Of a stretch of DNA of 64,000 bases, positions 1-9,663 are shown piece by piece (within the stretch, counting starts at the first letter, position 1; each line of letters begins with the position of its first letter). The DNA comes from Acholoe squamosa (lineage: Eukaryota; Annelida; Polychaeta; Phyllodocida; Polynoidae). A program made the position numbers and the translations under genes. Below the pieces are notes generated by a model that saw nothing but the letters and a program-made list of their open reading frames with translations, was not told the origin of the DNA and made no database searches. The stretch covers positions 7,266,001 to 7,330,000 of the forward strand of contig OX439041.1 in assembly GCA_949317995.1 (NCBI GenBank), read 5' to 3'.

Positions 1-1457
1 ACATTATTCCAGTTTGAAATACATATTGGAATCCATTGATTGTGTTGCCTCATAGAAAAGATTAAACCTTTACAAATAGAGCATAGGGAAGTGCTATGCA
101 CTGGCCATTGAAATGGGTTGAGGCACCATGCTGTCCATGTAGGGTTTAGTACGAGTGGGATCCACTGTGACTGATCAAATGTCAAGCGCCAAACAGCTGG
201 GTCCAGGCCACTTTTAGGTTTGGTCTACATTTACATTTAGTATTTGATTGGATGGAAAGGCAGCACTTTACTTCTTCAATTCCTTCTAGAGGAAAGGTGC
301 ATAGTTCTGCAGATATTCTCGCAATACCCTCTTCCATTCAATATAATCACCCCTCACATTACATGCATTCAATGGGAGAATGAACTGACTATGAGTAGCT
401 GAGTGTGTCTTTAACATCATAAGGGGTAACCTAAGGGCGGGTAACCTCTATAGAAATTTCTTTGAGCTACTTCGAGAACTATTGGAAGCCAGATAGATAA
501 TAGTGACTCTTAATGCACAACAAGTTTACTGAGGTACATATTGATCCTCCTATCTTGATATATAGTACCTGGCTCTATGGGTAATGGCTAAGTGTGCAAG
601 CTCTCTAGAAATAATAAAGTCTAAAGGTTTTGTTTTCATTGCCTTTTTGTGCTTCAGAAGGTTGGAGGTCTCTGTAGAGTCCCAATGCCTTGTAAATATC
701 TGTTGTCTGCTGTTGCTATCAGGGGCTGTCCCCGTTGGCCTTTGTCATTTTATTTATCAATAGGGGGGTGGTGGTTTTACGTGCAGATGCACAGGGAATT
801 TTCGTAACCTCTGTCTGATATATAGTAACGTGCTACAGAGAGGGTAAATTTTTTTAAGCCCCTTCCCTCAAGAGGGGTTAAAGCTATTTAGGCCCCCCTT
901 GGGAGGGGTCTGAAATGTTTACGTCCCCCCTCAAAATAATAACCACTCCCTAACCCATCAAGCTAACCAAAGGACACGATGCACCACTTGATTTGTAATT
1001 GCTGGGTAAGCCCTTGTATTCATGATGAATAAGATGTGCCAGTGACACTTGGACACTCACATGCAGCTTCCTTCTGCAAGGGCTTAAAGTAGAACAAGAA
1101 CCTCTAAATTAATCTTGCTGCATGATGCACCATTCCAATCGTCATAGTATAGCGGAGTAGGTTTTAATGAGATGAGCAACGCCTTTATAAATGGTATCAT
1201 TATGTGTAATGTTCCATTGCACATAATTTAAATGTGACACAGGCACCATCTACAGGGTCACAGGTATACTAATCAATACAGGTGTAAACGGCGGGCTCCT
1301 AACCATTCTTTTGTCAATTCTCAACACAGAAGGTCAAAGTTTACCCTTCGACCATCCCTGTAACCAATGTTTATGTTCTTATAAACTATGTATGTATGTA
1401 TAGGGTGTTTGTATCAATTATTATCAGCTGGGTTATGTGTTTTCAAATAAACCATTT
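1..1457. other. Non-coding host DNA, no gene recognised
   Basis: No open frame of credible length or composition and no exon with convincing splice borders was seen. A C-rich stretch near 860-930 (CCCC/GGGG runs in short inverted order) resembles one at about 43.86-44.11 kb and may be a decayed dispersed repeat. The stretch is otherwise AT-rich and featureless to me. Confidence 0.6.
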
Positions 1458-1921
1458 GTGACCCATCCTAACAAAGTGGTACTGAAGTCACACATTTAGA
1501 AGCCTAGATATAGGCTTCTCAAGTGGTATAGTGTCAAAAATATCAGATTTTTTAAAATTGATATTTTAGCATTTTTCTTACCTATGGGTAGATATCTTTC
1601 AGAATCCTGGCCTACTAAACTGAGTTTAAGCCCCAAATGCCTAGAAGACATAGCCATAGTTTTCTTGGTTATATAGAATTACGTGGGAATTATATAGGAT
1701 TCATAAATTATTATATGTTTAAAATGTCAATTATCTCAGTTTAATCGATTTTTAATTCATCCGACTAAATTTACCAATGGAAGATCCTTAGAGAACTACC
1801 TGCGTCAAATATGAAAGTGTTATATACCAAATGAAAGCTTTAGATGAGCTGTAAATGAATATGCCAATAACTAAACATTTTGTATGTGCGACTTCTGTAC
1901 CATTTTGTAAGGATGGGTCAC
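1458..1921. mobile_element. MITE with ~36-bp terminal inverted repeats
   Basis: The element begins GTGACCCATCCTAACAAAG and ends with the near-exact reverse complement (CATTTTGTAAGGATGGGTCAC), pairing over about 36 bp with a few mismatches. ATTT flanks both sides, so a short target duplication is possible. There is no open frame inside. It is a non-autonomous DNA transposon by structure; the superfamily is not assigned. Confidence 0.65.
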
Positions 1922-2220
1922 ATTTTATACTCCAATCATCGCGTCTGTCACTACATGATTGCATTCACCCAGGAGGCCAGTGGTGGGCAACCAGCAGGTA
2001 ACACCCAGTTTAATTGGCGTATTGTATAAGTATTTGAGACTATTTAGAGCAGAGATAGAAGTAAGGTCTAAGTGGTTCTATGCATAACCTGGCCACTCAC
2101 CTGTGTGTCTTCTATACATTGATACACCAAGACAGGTGACTTTTCAGATAATACGTTGATAATAATTTTTGGACATTTTTGTAAATTTTCCTTGACCGGC
2201 CTGCCATTTAATACCCAATA

Positions 2221-2543
2221 GGGGAAAGTTGCCTAATTTGGACCCCCTAAGTACCTTTTCCTGTCCAGTGATTATTTTTATGAATTTGAATGTAAAATGT
2301 ATACACTTTGTGATGGTATCATATAGCTTTATGGTGATAGCATAAACAACTAGGAATGGGAATTTCTTTAGTCAAGAAAAATGTGCATAAAATTACAGAG
2401 AAATTACATTTTTGGAAGTGATTGTGAACTTTAGTGATATTGACTAAAAAATGGCAGCATTGGAACCTAGTTCCTTTTACTGCCAATAGGGGAAATAAGG
2501 GTGGTCCAATTTAGGAGCCGGTCCAAATGAGGCAACCTTCCCC
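2221..2543. mobile_element. MITE with ~24-bp inverted termini
   Basis: The left end GGGGAAAGTTGCCTAATTTG pairs with the right end that finishes GAGGCAACCTTCCCC, with two or three mismatches. The internal sequence is AT-rich and non-coding. A second partial copy of the GGGGAAA end lies near 2489. Non-autonomous element; family unknown. Confidence 0.6.
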
Positions 2544-5047
2544 TTTTTGAAAGATAATTGTCTTGTGAATCCTTCAGTGTAAGTCATTTGCAAATTACAA
2601 GCACAGTTACGAGCATTCCAACCAAATTGACCTAAACACAACTTTATTCATGAAAAAGATGCCCTTTATTGCCGCATGGGTCTTTATTTTTATCAAAGGA
2701 GGACACCCTATGAGTAGTGAAAAGATGGTGATATTATATGTAAAACATTTATGTCGAGCACATTTTATTTTGCAGCTATAATTTCCCCATAATCATAGAT
2801 AACCTCTTCCCATTGAAAAGAATTAATGTTATGTAATGTACTTTTGTCATCACCATAAATACACCATAAAAAGGCTCCCTAATTATCATATAGGGGTTAT
2901 ATCAATGAAGTTGACAATCTGGAAATTTTACGACGATAAAGCTAACATACTGGAACGGGTCAAGCAGTAGTGAAACGATCGATGTATACAATTGGCTCAT
3001 ACAAGTTACATCACACTAACAGTGAATGACCCACTTTGAAATAGGATTACTAAGAGCCAGCAAATAATTGAAATGAAAGTGGAGCAAGAGAGAGGAAAAA
3101 TATAAAAAAGAAAAAGTATTCATAGTGCCTAGGGGAAAACTGATGTATTCCCACAGACAGTTCCCTAACAGAATTAATTCAGCTTACCCATTTAGTTCAG
3201 AACAACTCAAATAATGCAGCAGGTCCAATGAGGTAAAATTGATTATTGAAAATCCGATTAAGTTAATCAGATTATAATACTATTAGTGATATAACCGAGT
3301 TCTTCAAACTCATTTATCTAAGCTTATAAAAAGGTTATTACAAAGTTCAAAGAAGCAGGTTGATGAAAAAAGATGCAGCAACCTCAGGAAGACATTTCTC
3401 AAGATGTTTTAAGTAAACTCCTTAAAAGTGTATGGCATCCCTCGCTCTAATGCCATTACAGCCCTGGAGGGTATCTCAAAAAGATTGGGAAACCAGTTCT
3501 CACCGTAACTATTTGATCCTGCAGTTCTTCTACATTTCTCACCCTAAGAACAGACTTCCCTGCTTGACCTCTGCTACAAGTGAACTGCACGGAAATAGGT
3601 CGAGTTGCAAAATAAGAGACTGGACGACTCCTATACCACTCCTATAACTGACTCCCTCTTTACAATACAAGAGAGAATCCACTCCAGAAGGTCAGTGAGT
3701 TCAATTTTGGAATTATCACCTCTGACAGGATCAATTCCAAATCTTTTTGAGATACCCTCCTGCATATATTGGTCATAATGATTGCACTGCTATGACTGCC
3801 TTACCGAATCCTCTGTATTTATTTTCTCAAAGTGCTGATCATACAGAGAAGTTGTACCACATCAGCAATGATTGGCCAATCTAAATTTAAGATTTTCAAA
3901 TCTTAGTTGCTGTGTTCAGTCGTAACTTGCCGGGACATTGTTTTAAAGTGGCATAGTCTGCATAAAAAATCAATGTTCTCAAAGATGAACCAAAATGTTC
4001 ACATAGATTTACTTTATATGGTGACTACTTTATCTGCTGATATTTGAAGGAATTGTCAGATTTAGAACCTATTTCCTACTTTTGGAGTGCATGCAAAAAC
4101 TCTTCCTTTGGAAATAGACGGTAAAATGCCTATGGCGAAGTCAATAGGACCTACTTTCCAAGCATGTGTGAGCCAATGATAACAATAAATGGTCCACAAA
4201 CACCTAAATATGGTGTCATTGCATGTTATAGAAATCATTGAAACAGAATTTAAAAGATGGAAAAAAATCAGGCATTGGATAGAAAATGTCTTGATTCTAG
4301 ATCTAGAGAACTAGATTGATCAATGTCACCTCTGATGTTCATAGGTAACAGAAGGAGAGTTTACCACCTACGTAGCTAGAAGGATGAATGGCACAAATTG
4401 AGTTAATTATCAAGGGAACTGAGCAGAATAAGGCCGGAATAATGTGCAGTGAGAATCATCAAGAATTAGCCAAACATTATAACAAGCATGTACACTGATT
4501 CTTCTGTCACACAGGCTATTAGTTGCCCACCAGTTAATACCTGATACTCCTTTTCAGCATTGAGTTAGACATGTCTTGAATCTACAGTTAGATAAATCCA
4601 TGTCATCTCCCATGTTCTAAGATAAAAGAAAGGTGTTTACTACCTGAACAGCTGAGGTGAGTGATTGAAACATTTCAATTTGATTATCAAACAAGCATCT
4701 TAGGAACTGAGAGGAATAAGACCCACAAAAACGTTAATTGAGGATAGGAAGACACATGGAAACTTGGGTAAACATTGGAGCAAAAGTACCCTGATGGTTT
4801 AGTCTTAACCTCATGTCACATAGGCTATTAGTTGCCCACCAGTGTCCTCTCTTCCCCACGTTAACCACTCCTGGAAACCATCACTCCAGTCCAGCATGCT
4901 TAAGTGTTTTTTTTTCTGGCAGAAATTTGATAAGGCCAATTAATGAGCAAGACAAGCTTGATTTACAGACTTGCTAATCACTGCAACAGTCTAGAGAGAA
5001 TTCTATTTCCTCTCATCAATGCCACACTCAATCAGTCTCATGCTGTA
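2544..5047. other. Non-coding host DNA
   Basis: I see no gene. A 71-codon frame at 3432-3647 has no splice context, no recognisable motif and ordinary composition. Two stretches near 4310-4530 and 4600-4840 look alike (both contain an agtcTTAACCTCATGTCACA- or CTGTCACA-like phrase before GGCTATTAGTTGCCCACCAG), suggesting a diverged duplication. Confidence 0.5.
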
Positions 5048-5391
5048 CAGGGGTAGACACTACCTTTTTCAGTCATGGGCCACCCGGGCCCGTAGCTACA
5101 TAGGTCTATGGGCCATATTCTGTGGGCCCAGAATAAATATGTCTGTTTTTTTTTTAAAAGGAAAAGCAGAATTATTCCTCAATAAATCAGATTAAGGCGC
5201 TAATAAAATGTGCATCTTTCCTTGTTGTTTTATCTTTCAACCTATATACAGCATGGATATAGTGACTTAATCTGAGCATTTTTACAGTGGGACACCCTGG
5301 CCCATAGGAAGGCAACAATTTAGAAAACTGTGGGCCCGGACCCACATTTACAGGCTGCTGGCCCCTCGGCCAGCATTAGTGTCTACCCCTG
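5048..5391. mobile_element. hAT-like non-autonomous element (CAGGGG termini)
   Basis: The left terminus is CAGGGGTAGACAC and the right terminus GTGTCTACCCCTG, a perfect 13-bp inverted repeat. CAGGG-type ends are typical of hAT transposons. The interior contains further inverted GGCCC/GGGCC words and no open frame that makes sense. I could not find a clean 8-bp target duplication, so the hAT label is an inference from the termini. Confidence 0.55.
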
Positions 5392-6410
5392 CTCTAGTTA
5401 TAGACAGCACCATTTTACAAACAACCCGCTTCAGAAAGGCATTCTCAAGATGGTACAATCAGAACCCTTCAAATTAAAGTGGAATCCCACAATTAATGCT
5501 ATTACAGCCTTACATTATAGGTCGACTAATGATTTGGATCACTGCCTACCAAAGCCTATGCAGTTACTGCATTAGATACTGATCATCGTGTGCAGTGAAA
5601 TAAAGCACATTGCCTATTAGTGGCTGTGTTTAGTCGTACCATTTTAAGAAATGCATTTCTGTTCATTTCATTTGAATACAAAATGTAAATTAGCTAATTA
5701 TCAAGAAGGGGATTTCATTACCCAGCATCATTTAAGGCATATTTTTCTTTAAATTCATCACCAACATAACTATTGACTTGCATTTTCCCCTCCATGCTGA
5801 TTTTCTTTAACTAGGAAATGATTGACCAAGTGCTATGTCTAAAGGCCAAGTGGCACCTAATCCTTGTTGTTCTCCTACAGTCACCATATTTTGTACCAAG
5901 AGACCTCCCTCAACCCCAAAAAAATGCCTCAATTTCTCCTAATTCATTAGGCCCTATGCATACATACTCATAGCCTCTGACCCCCCTCCCCCACCCTGTA
6001 CACATCTGTATGCATTTGGCCTGACCCCCCCCCACCCCCCCTAGATGCGTACATAATTAATGGATGCCCCCAAGTGGCACCTAATCCTCAATAAAGTACA
6101 GCGGACTATAGACTGGAATGAGTGAAGTGGGCAGAAATGTGTGAAACGTAAAGCAGTGAGTAGTGGCAAAACTATACTCGACTGCCACTTCAACTTATTC
6201 CACTCCAATCTACTCACTCAACTTTATTCCATCCACTGTATTATTTAGATCTATTTATAAATGTGGCCTCAGAAGTAGTTTGGCTACCACCGGTCTGACT
6301 GATCTGACAGTCAACAAAATGACTTGGATCCATAACTTTGTCAAGGTGAATATCGATGCTCCATTGACAATGCACTAAACCCCCGTATTGCACCCCTGCG
6401 TTAAATAACC
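5392..6410. other. Non-coding DNA upstream of the host promoter
   Basis: It contains a C-run-rich patch at about 5980-6050 and nothing gene-like. The short frames at 6163-6378 and on the other strand show no domain or splice context. Confidence 0.5.
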
Positions 6411-6506
6411 CGCGGGAAATCCGCACGATGACGTCATAGGTCCACCGCGCATGCGCAGCCTTTTTGAAATGTAAACATCCAAGATGGCGGCGGTCAGCAT
6501 TTCGTG
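6411..6506 (+). promoter_or_regulatory. Compact promoter of the plus-strand host gene
   Basis: Four motifs of CpG-type animal promoters lie within 81 bp: an E2F-like CGCGGGAAA (6411-6419), a full CRE TGACGTCA (6429-6436), an NRF1 palindrome GCGCATGCGC (6447-6456) and a YY1-type AAGATGGCGGC (6481-6491). YY1 sites of this form commonly sit at or just after the start site of TATA-less genes. The cluster is immediately upstream of a plausible ATG and splice donor (6507-6518), so I assign it to the plus-strand gene whose other exons lie beyond the Polinton. Confidence 0.65.
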
Positions 6507-6516
6507 ATGAAGATGG
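6507..6516 (+). CDS. Host gene, putative coding exon 1 (partial codon end)
   Basis: The sequence reads ATGAAGATGG followed by the donor GTAAAT at 6517. The exon would encode Met-Lys-Met and leave one base (phase 1), which joins exactly to the phase-1 exon at 25598 to give Asp. It directly follows the YY1/NRF1 promoter cluster. An earlier ATG inside the YY1 site meets a stop after seven codons. The short length makes this the weakest exon of the model; the phase match and promoter context are the support. Confidence 0.45.
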
Positions 6517-6537
6517 GTAAATAGGAGTTAATTATGG

Positions 6538-6543
6538 ATTATA
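6538..6543. repeat. Polinton target site duplication, left copy
   Basis: ATTATA immediately before the element's first bases AG. The same six bases follow the element's last bases CT at 24949-24954. Polintons characteristically duplicate 6 bp at integration. Confidence 0.9.
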
Positions 6544-6980
6544 AGTAGTATATACATGCAAACTGAGCGCAATGGATTAGCTACTAACTAGGTCATGACC
6601 TACTGGTAGACCGGAAGTGACCTAGTTTCAGCCAATCAGAGGGCTGGATTTGACAGGAAGTGACGTCATAAGGTCATGACCTAGTTTTTTCGACCAATCA
6701 GAGAGCTGGATTCCATTTGACCTAGTGACCTGACCTAGTTGCATAAATTAAAAGAATTGTGCAATACCTAGAGCTGACCTACTTACAAACCGGAAGTGAC
6801 CTACTAACCTACTTGCAAAAACGTATGACCTACGTATGAGGGTGTATTGTGCAATCCTTGAAACAAATTACACAATAACCATGACTCATTTTCTGATGCA
6901 ATGTTCCTATGAATTTACGCAATACTTATGACTCACTATTTTGATATGAGATTAAATGCAACAAAGACACAACTCGGTTT
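6544..6980. repeat. Polinton left terminal inverted repeat
   Basis: This pairs with 24545-24948, near-identical for the outer ~310 bp and more diverged, with small indels, in the inner part. It contains two perfect AGGTCATGACCT palindromes (6590-6601, 6671-6682), a CRE TGACGTCA (6661-6668), two CCAAT boxes in CCAATCAGAG (6632, 6694), two CCGGAAGTGA ETS-type words and many GACCTA repeats. The words look regulatory or like initiator-protein sites; that reading is inference. Confidence 0.92.
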
Positions 6981-6995
6981 TTTTAATTCAATCTT

Positions 6996-7001
6996 TTTAT
7001 T
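6996..7001 (-). terminator. Polyadenylation signal for the minus-strand block
   Basis: TTTATT on the plus strand reads AATAAA on the minus strand, about 78 bp past the last minus-strand stop codon and just inside the left terminal repeat. It is in the right place to end the late, capsid-type transcripts. Confidence 0.45.
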
Positions 7002-7078
7002 TTTTTCTTCCTATCAGAGTACATGCTAGGTATGAATCATTATAATCAGATATGCTTTGCAAGCAGAGTACATGGATA

Positions 7079-7393
7079 TTATATGGAAAATGAATTCTTG
7101 TTGCAGTACCAACTGCACCCGGTCTTGGCTGGAGTAGGACTTTGACTACGGTCCTCTAAGGCCCGCATTCTCTCCATTAAATCCTTCAAGGCCTTTCTTC
7201 CTATGTCGTTCTCCTCCAGGGCTACCACTTTGTCCATTAACTCGGCCATGATGATGAGAATCTTGTCTATTACTTCCGCCGTGCTCTGAAGCCCGTCTAT
7301 TACGTCCAGTTCACGTTTAACTTTTCCTTTCACCAAAAGATTGCTCACGTCTGCTTTGACTGCTACTTCTTCTGGACTCATCTCGAAATTCAT
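7079..7393 (-). CDS. Small coiled-coil protein, last gene of the capsid block
   Basis: I start this at the ATG at 7393, giving 104 aa. That ATG overlaps the protease stop codon in an ATGA arrangement (7390-7393). An upstream in-frame ATG at 7504 would add 37 residues inside the protease gene. Residues ~45-92 have heptad-spaced Leu/Ile/Val/Met (around VIDKILIIMAELMDKVVALE) and should form a coiled coil; the tail is short, with Ser/Pro and two Cys. I do not recognise a family. Position after the protease, as the final gene of the structural block, suggests a virion or scaffold component, perhaps trimeric. Function is unknown. Confidence 0.6.
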   Translation of the reverse strand: MNFEMSPEEVAVKADVSNLLVKGKVKRELDVIDGLQSTAEVIDKILIIMAELMDKVVALEENDIGRKALKDLMERMRALEDRSQSPTPAKTGCSWYCNKNSFSI

Positions 7394-7854
7394 TGCCTCT
7401 TCTTCTCTCTTTTTCTCAGGAAGGGCCTGACTATTTTGTCCATTAAGTTGAAGGGGACCTGAGAAAACCTTTTCACAGTGTGGTGTGGATCCTTGGTCCG
7501 ACATGTTTCTATGAGGAAGTTAATGCAGTGGGCTCCACACGTTTTAGCGTAAAAGTTTTGCACTTGTTTTCTGCTGAACGACCCGTGACCATCTGACGAC
7601 TTTTGCATGAACCTCTGGTGATATATAGTAAACGGAGGTAAGCCATAGGGATCAAAGTAGAATACATTCCCGTTATGAGAAACGTAAAATGCCACCCAGT
7701 GCTGACCAGGTTTAGAGCTTGGATCTGTGTTACTGACGAAACATGTAGAGGGAATTGGTTTTTTAGGACATTGATTACTGGCAAAAGTTCCCAGGTAGAA
7801 CCGCCTTGTGTGTGGATGGTTTCCCAGTGCACCTGTTATGTCTGAAGTTCTCAT
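7390..7854 (-). CDS. PRO: Adenain-like cysteine protease (Polinton PRO)
   Basis: This is a 154-aa protease of the Ulp1/adenain clan, expected to cleave capsid and core precursors during virion maturation. The triad is visible in the usual order: His52 in GQHWVAFYV, Asp68 in FYFDPYG, the oxyanion Gln99 and Cys106 in AKTCGAHC. The seven-residue spacing from Gln to Cys is that of adenovirus protease. The size is shorter than adenain but ordinary for Polintons. It lies 7 bp after the major capsid gene and overlaps the next gene by 4 bp. No key residue is missing, so it is probably functional. Confidence 0.9.
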   Translation of the reverse strand: MRTSDITGALGNHPHTRRFYLGTFASNQCPKKPIPSTCFVSNTDPSSKPGQHWVAFYVSHNGNVFYFDPYGLPPFTIYHQRFMQKSSDGHGSFSRKQVQNFYAKTCGAHCINFLIETCRTKDPHHTVKRFSQVPFNLMDKIVRPFLRKREKKRQ

Positions 7855-7861
7855 TTTTTTC

Positions 7862-9178
7862 TCAGTTCATGTGGTAGTCTGTGACAGGAAGACAGTCAGC
7901 CGTTAGTTGGATGTTGTTGTCGTAGAAGGAACACAAGACGGCAGATATGGCGTGAGTAGTCGGGGCGGCAAACCTAAGGGAAATGCCCAGCTTTCCTTGC
8001 TTGATGAGATTTATACGACTGTCTTCAGGTGCTCTGTCTGGGGTGAGGTCGAAAACAAAGAAGGAATATCCATCTTTGAAATCTTCCAAAGTTATGCCAC
8101 AGTCTTGCCCCAAAGCCGACAGCCCACTGTCTATGAACATTTGACTGTAGGCTCTGATGCAGTTGCCTGTTTCGAAGTCGGTCTTCAACTCAAACTTTTG
8201 ATCGTCATATCTCACACATATTTCCTTCACGTTGAAATGCCTGCAGTTGAAAGGATTTTCTGTCTTAGTCCCAGCAGCTGCTGTTTCCTTTATCATACAC
8301 AAGACTATCCTGGTGGGGATCTGAGTAGTGTCAGGTTGAGTCCAACTGTAGTCTTGTGAGCCGCCGTCCAAAGTGTGTTTAGTTACTTTACACCTGGCTA
8401 TGTGATAGTTGAAAGGGCCCCAATGTGGATTCCTGACACTGCTGACGTGAGTTTTCACCACCTCGTCGTCGACACATTTTTGGAGAAGTGTCATTTCAGC
8501 TTTGGTGATTTTGACCCAGTAGTTTTGATCGGCTGCTTGCATCATGTAGTAATTGGGCTGATTTTTTTCAAATATGAACTTGATTTCACAGTTCGGAGGC
8601 AGCACCTTGCACTGTTTAATTAAATCCAGGTGCGGCTTCATTACTAAGGCATGCTTGTTGCGGGCACTGAACTCTGCTCTCCGTGCCGTCCATCCAGCAT
8701 TTTCGCCCGCTCTGGCTTCCATGTGACCACAGGTGTCTTTCATGTACTTTTGACACCCTTCCAACCGAGTCTCTTTGTCTTCTTTGTTGCAACAAATTGT
8801 GTCCAAAATGTAGGCCTTGAGACCATAGTCTTCATTGTTGCCGGTGACTTTCTCCCCATTTATCAGCAACTGGCAGGAAGCAAAGAGAGCGTGTGCCAAG
8901 TTGTTGACTGGAGCAGCTTCTATGCCTACGGCAAGGTGAGTTGTTCCGTCTGCCGCCACGGCTTCCAGTTCCATGTACAGCTCAGTTTCTGAGAGGTCTG
9001 TGTACAGGTTGCTTGGTTCGAAGGTGAAGTCAAATGATTCAGTGTGTGGAGTCAGGGCATTGTTGGTAGTTTTGGTTATTTTTTGACATTTTAATATGTC
9101 CTTTTGAGTGACAGGCAAGGCGTGTAGGTCTAGTTCACCTACTGCACATACCTGACCCTTGGGATGAAGGAGACTCAT
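7862..9178 (-). CDS. MCP: Major capsid protein, double jelly-roll
   Basis: The 438-aa product fits the Polinton major capsid protein, which forms the trimeric hexon-like capsomers. Near residues 45-115 the pattern is family-like: a FTFEPSNLYTDLSETELYM strand region, then APVNNLAHALFASCQLLING, matching the usual vgpvN-x2-L-x-S-L-F-x-N-G signature. The C-terminal part has regular strands and ends in a conserved-looking LRFAAPTTHAISAVLCSFYD stretch. It sits 2 bp from the core-like gene and 7 bp from the protease. The coding frame is intact. The assignment rests on motif memory and gene order; a structure prediction would settle it. Confidence 0.85.
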   Translation of the reverse strand: MSLLHPKGQVCAVGELDLHALPVTQKDILKCQKITKTTNNALTPHTESFDFTFEPSNLYTDLSETELYMELEAVAADGTTHLAVGIEAAPVNNLAHALFASCQLLINGEKVTGNNEDYGLKAYILDTICCNKEDKETRLEGCQKYMKDTCGHMEARAGENAGWTARRAEFSARNKHALVMKPHLDLIKQCKVLPPNCEIKFIFEKNQPNYYMMQAADQNYWVKITKAEMTLLQKCVDDEVVKTHVSSVRNPHWGPFNYHIARCKVTKHTLDGGSQDYSWTQPDTTQIPTRIVLCMIKETAAAGTKTENPFNCRHFNVKEICVRYDDQKFELKTDFETGNCIRAYSQMFIDSGLSALGQDCGITLEDFKDGYSFFVFDLTPDRAPEDSRINLIKQGKLGISLRFAAPTTHAISAVLCSFYDNNIQLTADCLPVTDYHMN

Positions 9179-9180
9179 GA

Positions 9181-9651
9181 CTAGAACAAGGTCCTTCCTC
9201 TAGCTTGTCCTCTGCCTCTGCCGCGTTGCCCCTTACGTCCTCCGCGCTTGCCGGTTGCTCGTCGTTTGACTGGAGGAGGTTCAGATGTACCTTTTATGTA
9301 TCCTTGAGCAGAAGAAGCAGCCCTTTTGAGTAAGTTCTTCCCTGTAGCTTTACTTCTCCTAACTACACTTTTCTTGAAGCCTTTTCCTGTTACCACGTCG
9401 GACAAGACTCCAGCTCCTGTAGTAAGCAAGGCTTTGCCTGCAGATTTGGCAGCCGAGCGTCCTATTTTACTTAAGAGGGGAACAGCTCCTCTCAGTAAAC
9501 CACCTATTAACGAACCAAGTCCGTGCCCTCTTTGTCTGCCCCTGCCACCGTACGCTGGTAAAGCACCGTTCCCAAACTGTGATTTTCTGTAGTATTCAGC
9601 GTACTGACCCCTAGGGGCCAGGTATGGAGGTGTTCCATAGTAGTGAAGCAT
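9181..9651 (-). CDS. Basic glycine-rich core or membrane-active virion protein
   Basis: 156 aa, strongly basic. Residues ~37-80 form an amphipathic segment (GLGSLIGGLLRGAVPLLSKI and onward), and the C-terminus is a chain of Arg/Gly/Lys ending RGQARGRTLF. The layout recalls adenovirus-type minor core proteins: an amphipathic helix that can disturb membranes, followed by a DNA-binding basic tail and possible GG-type protease sites. It is encoded between penton and major capsid with 12-bp and 2-bp gaps, a usual place for such a protein in Polintons. It is probably packaged and cleaved by PRO; that is inference. Confidence 0.7.
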   Translation of the reverse strand: MLHYYGTPPYLAPRGQYAEYYRKSQFGNGALPAYGGRGRQRGHGLGSLIGGLLRGAVPLLSKIGRSAAKSAGKALLTTGAGVLSDVVTGKGFKKSVVRRSKATGKNLLKRAASSAQGYIKGTSEPPPVKRRATGKRGGRKGQRGRGRGQARGRTLF

Positions 9652-9663
9652 GGTAATATACTC

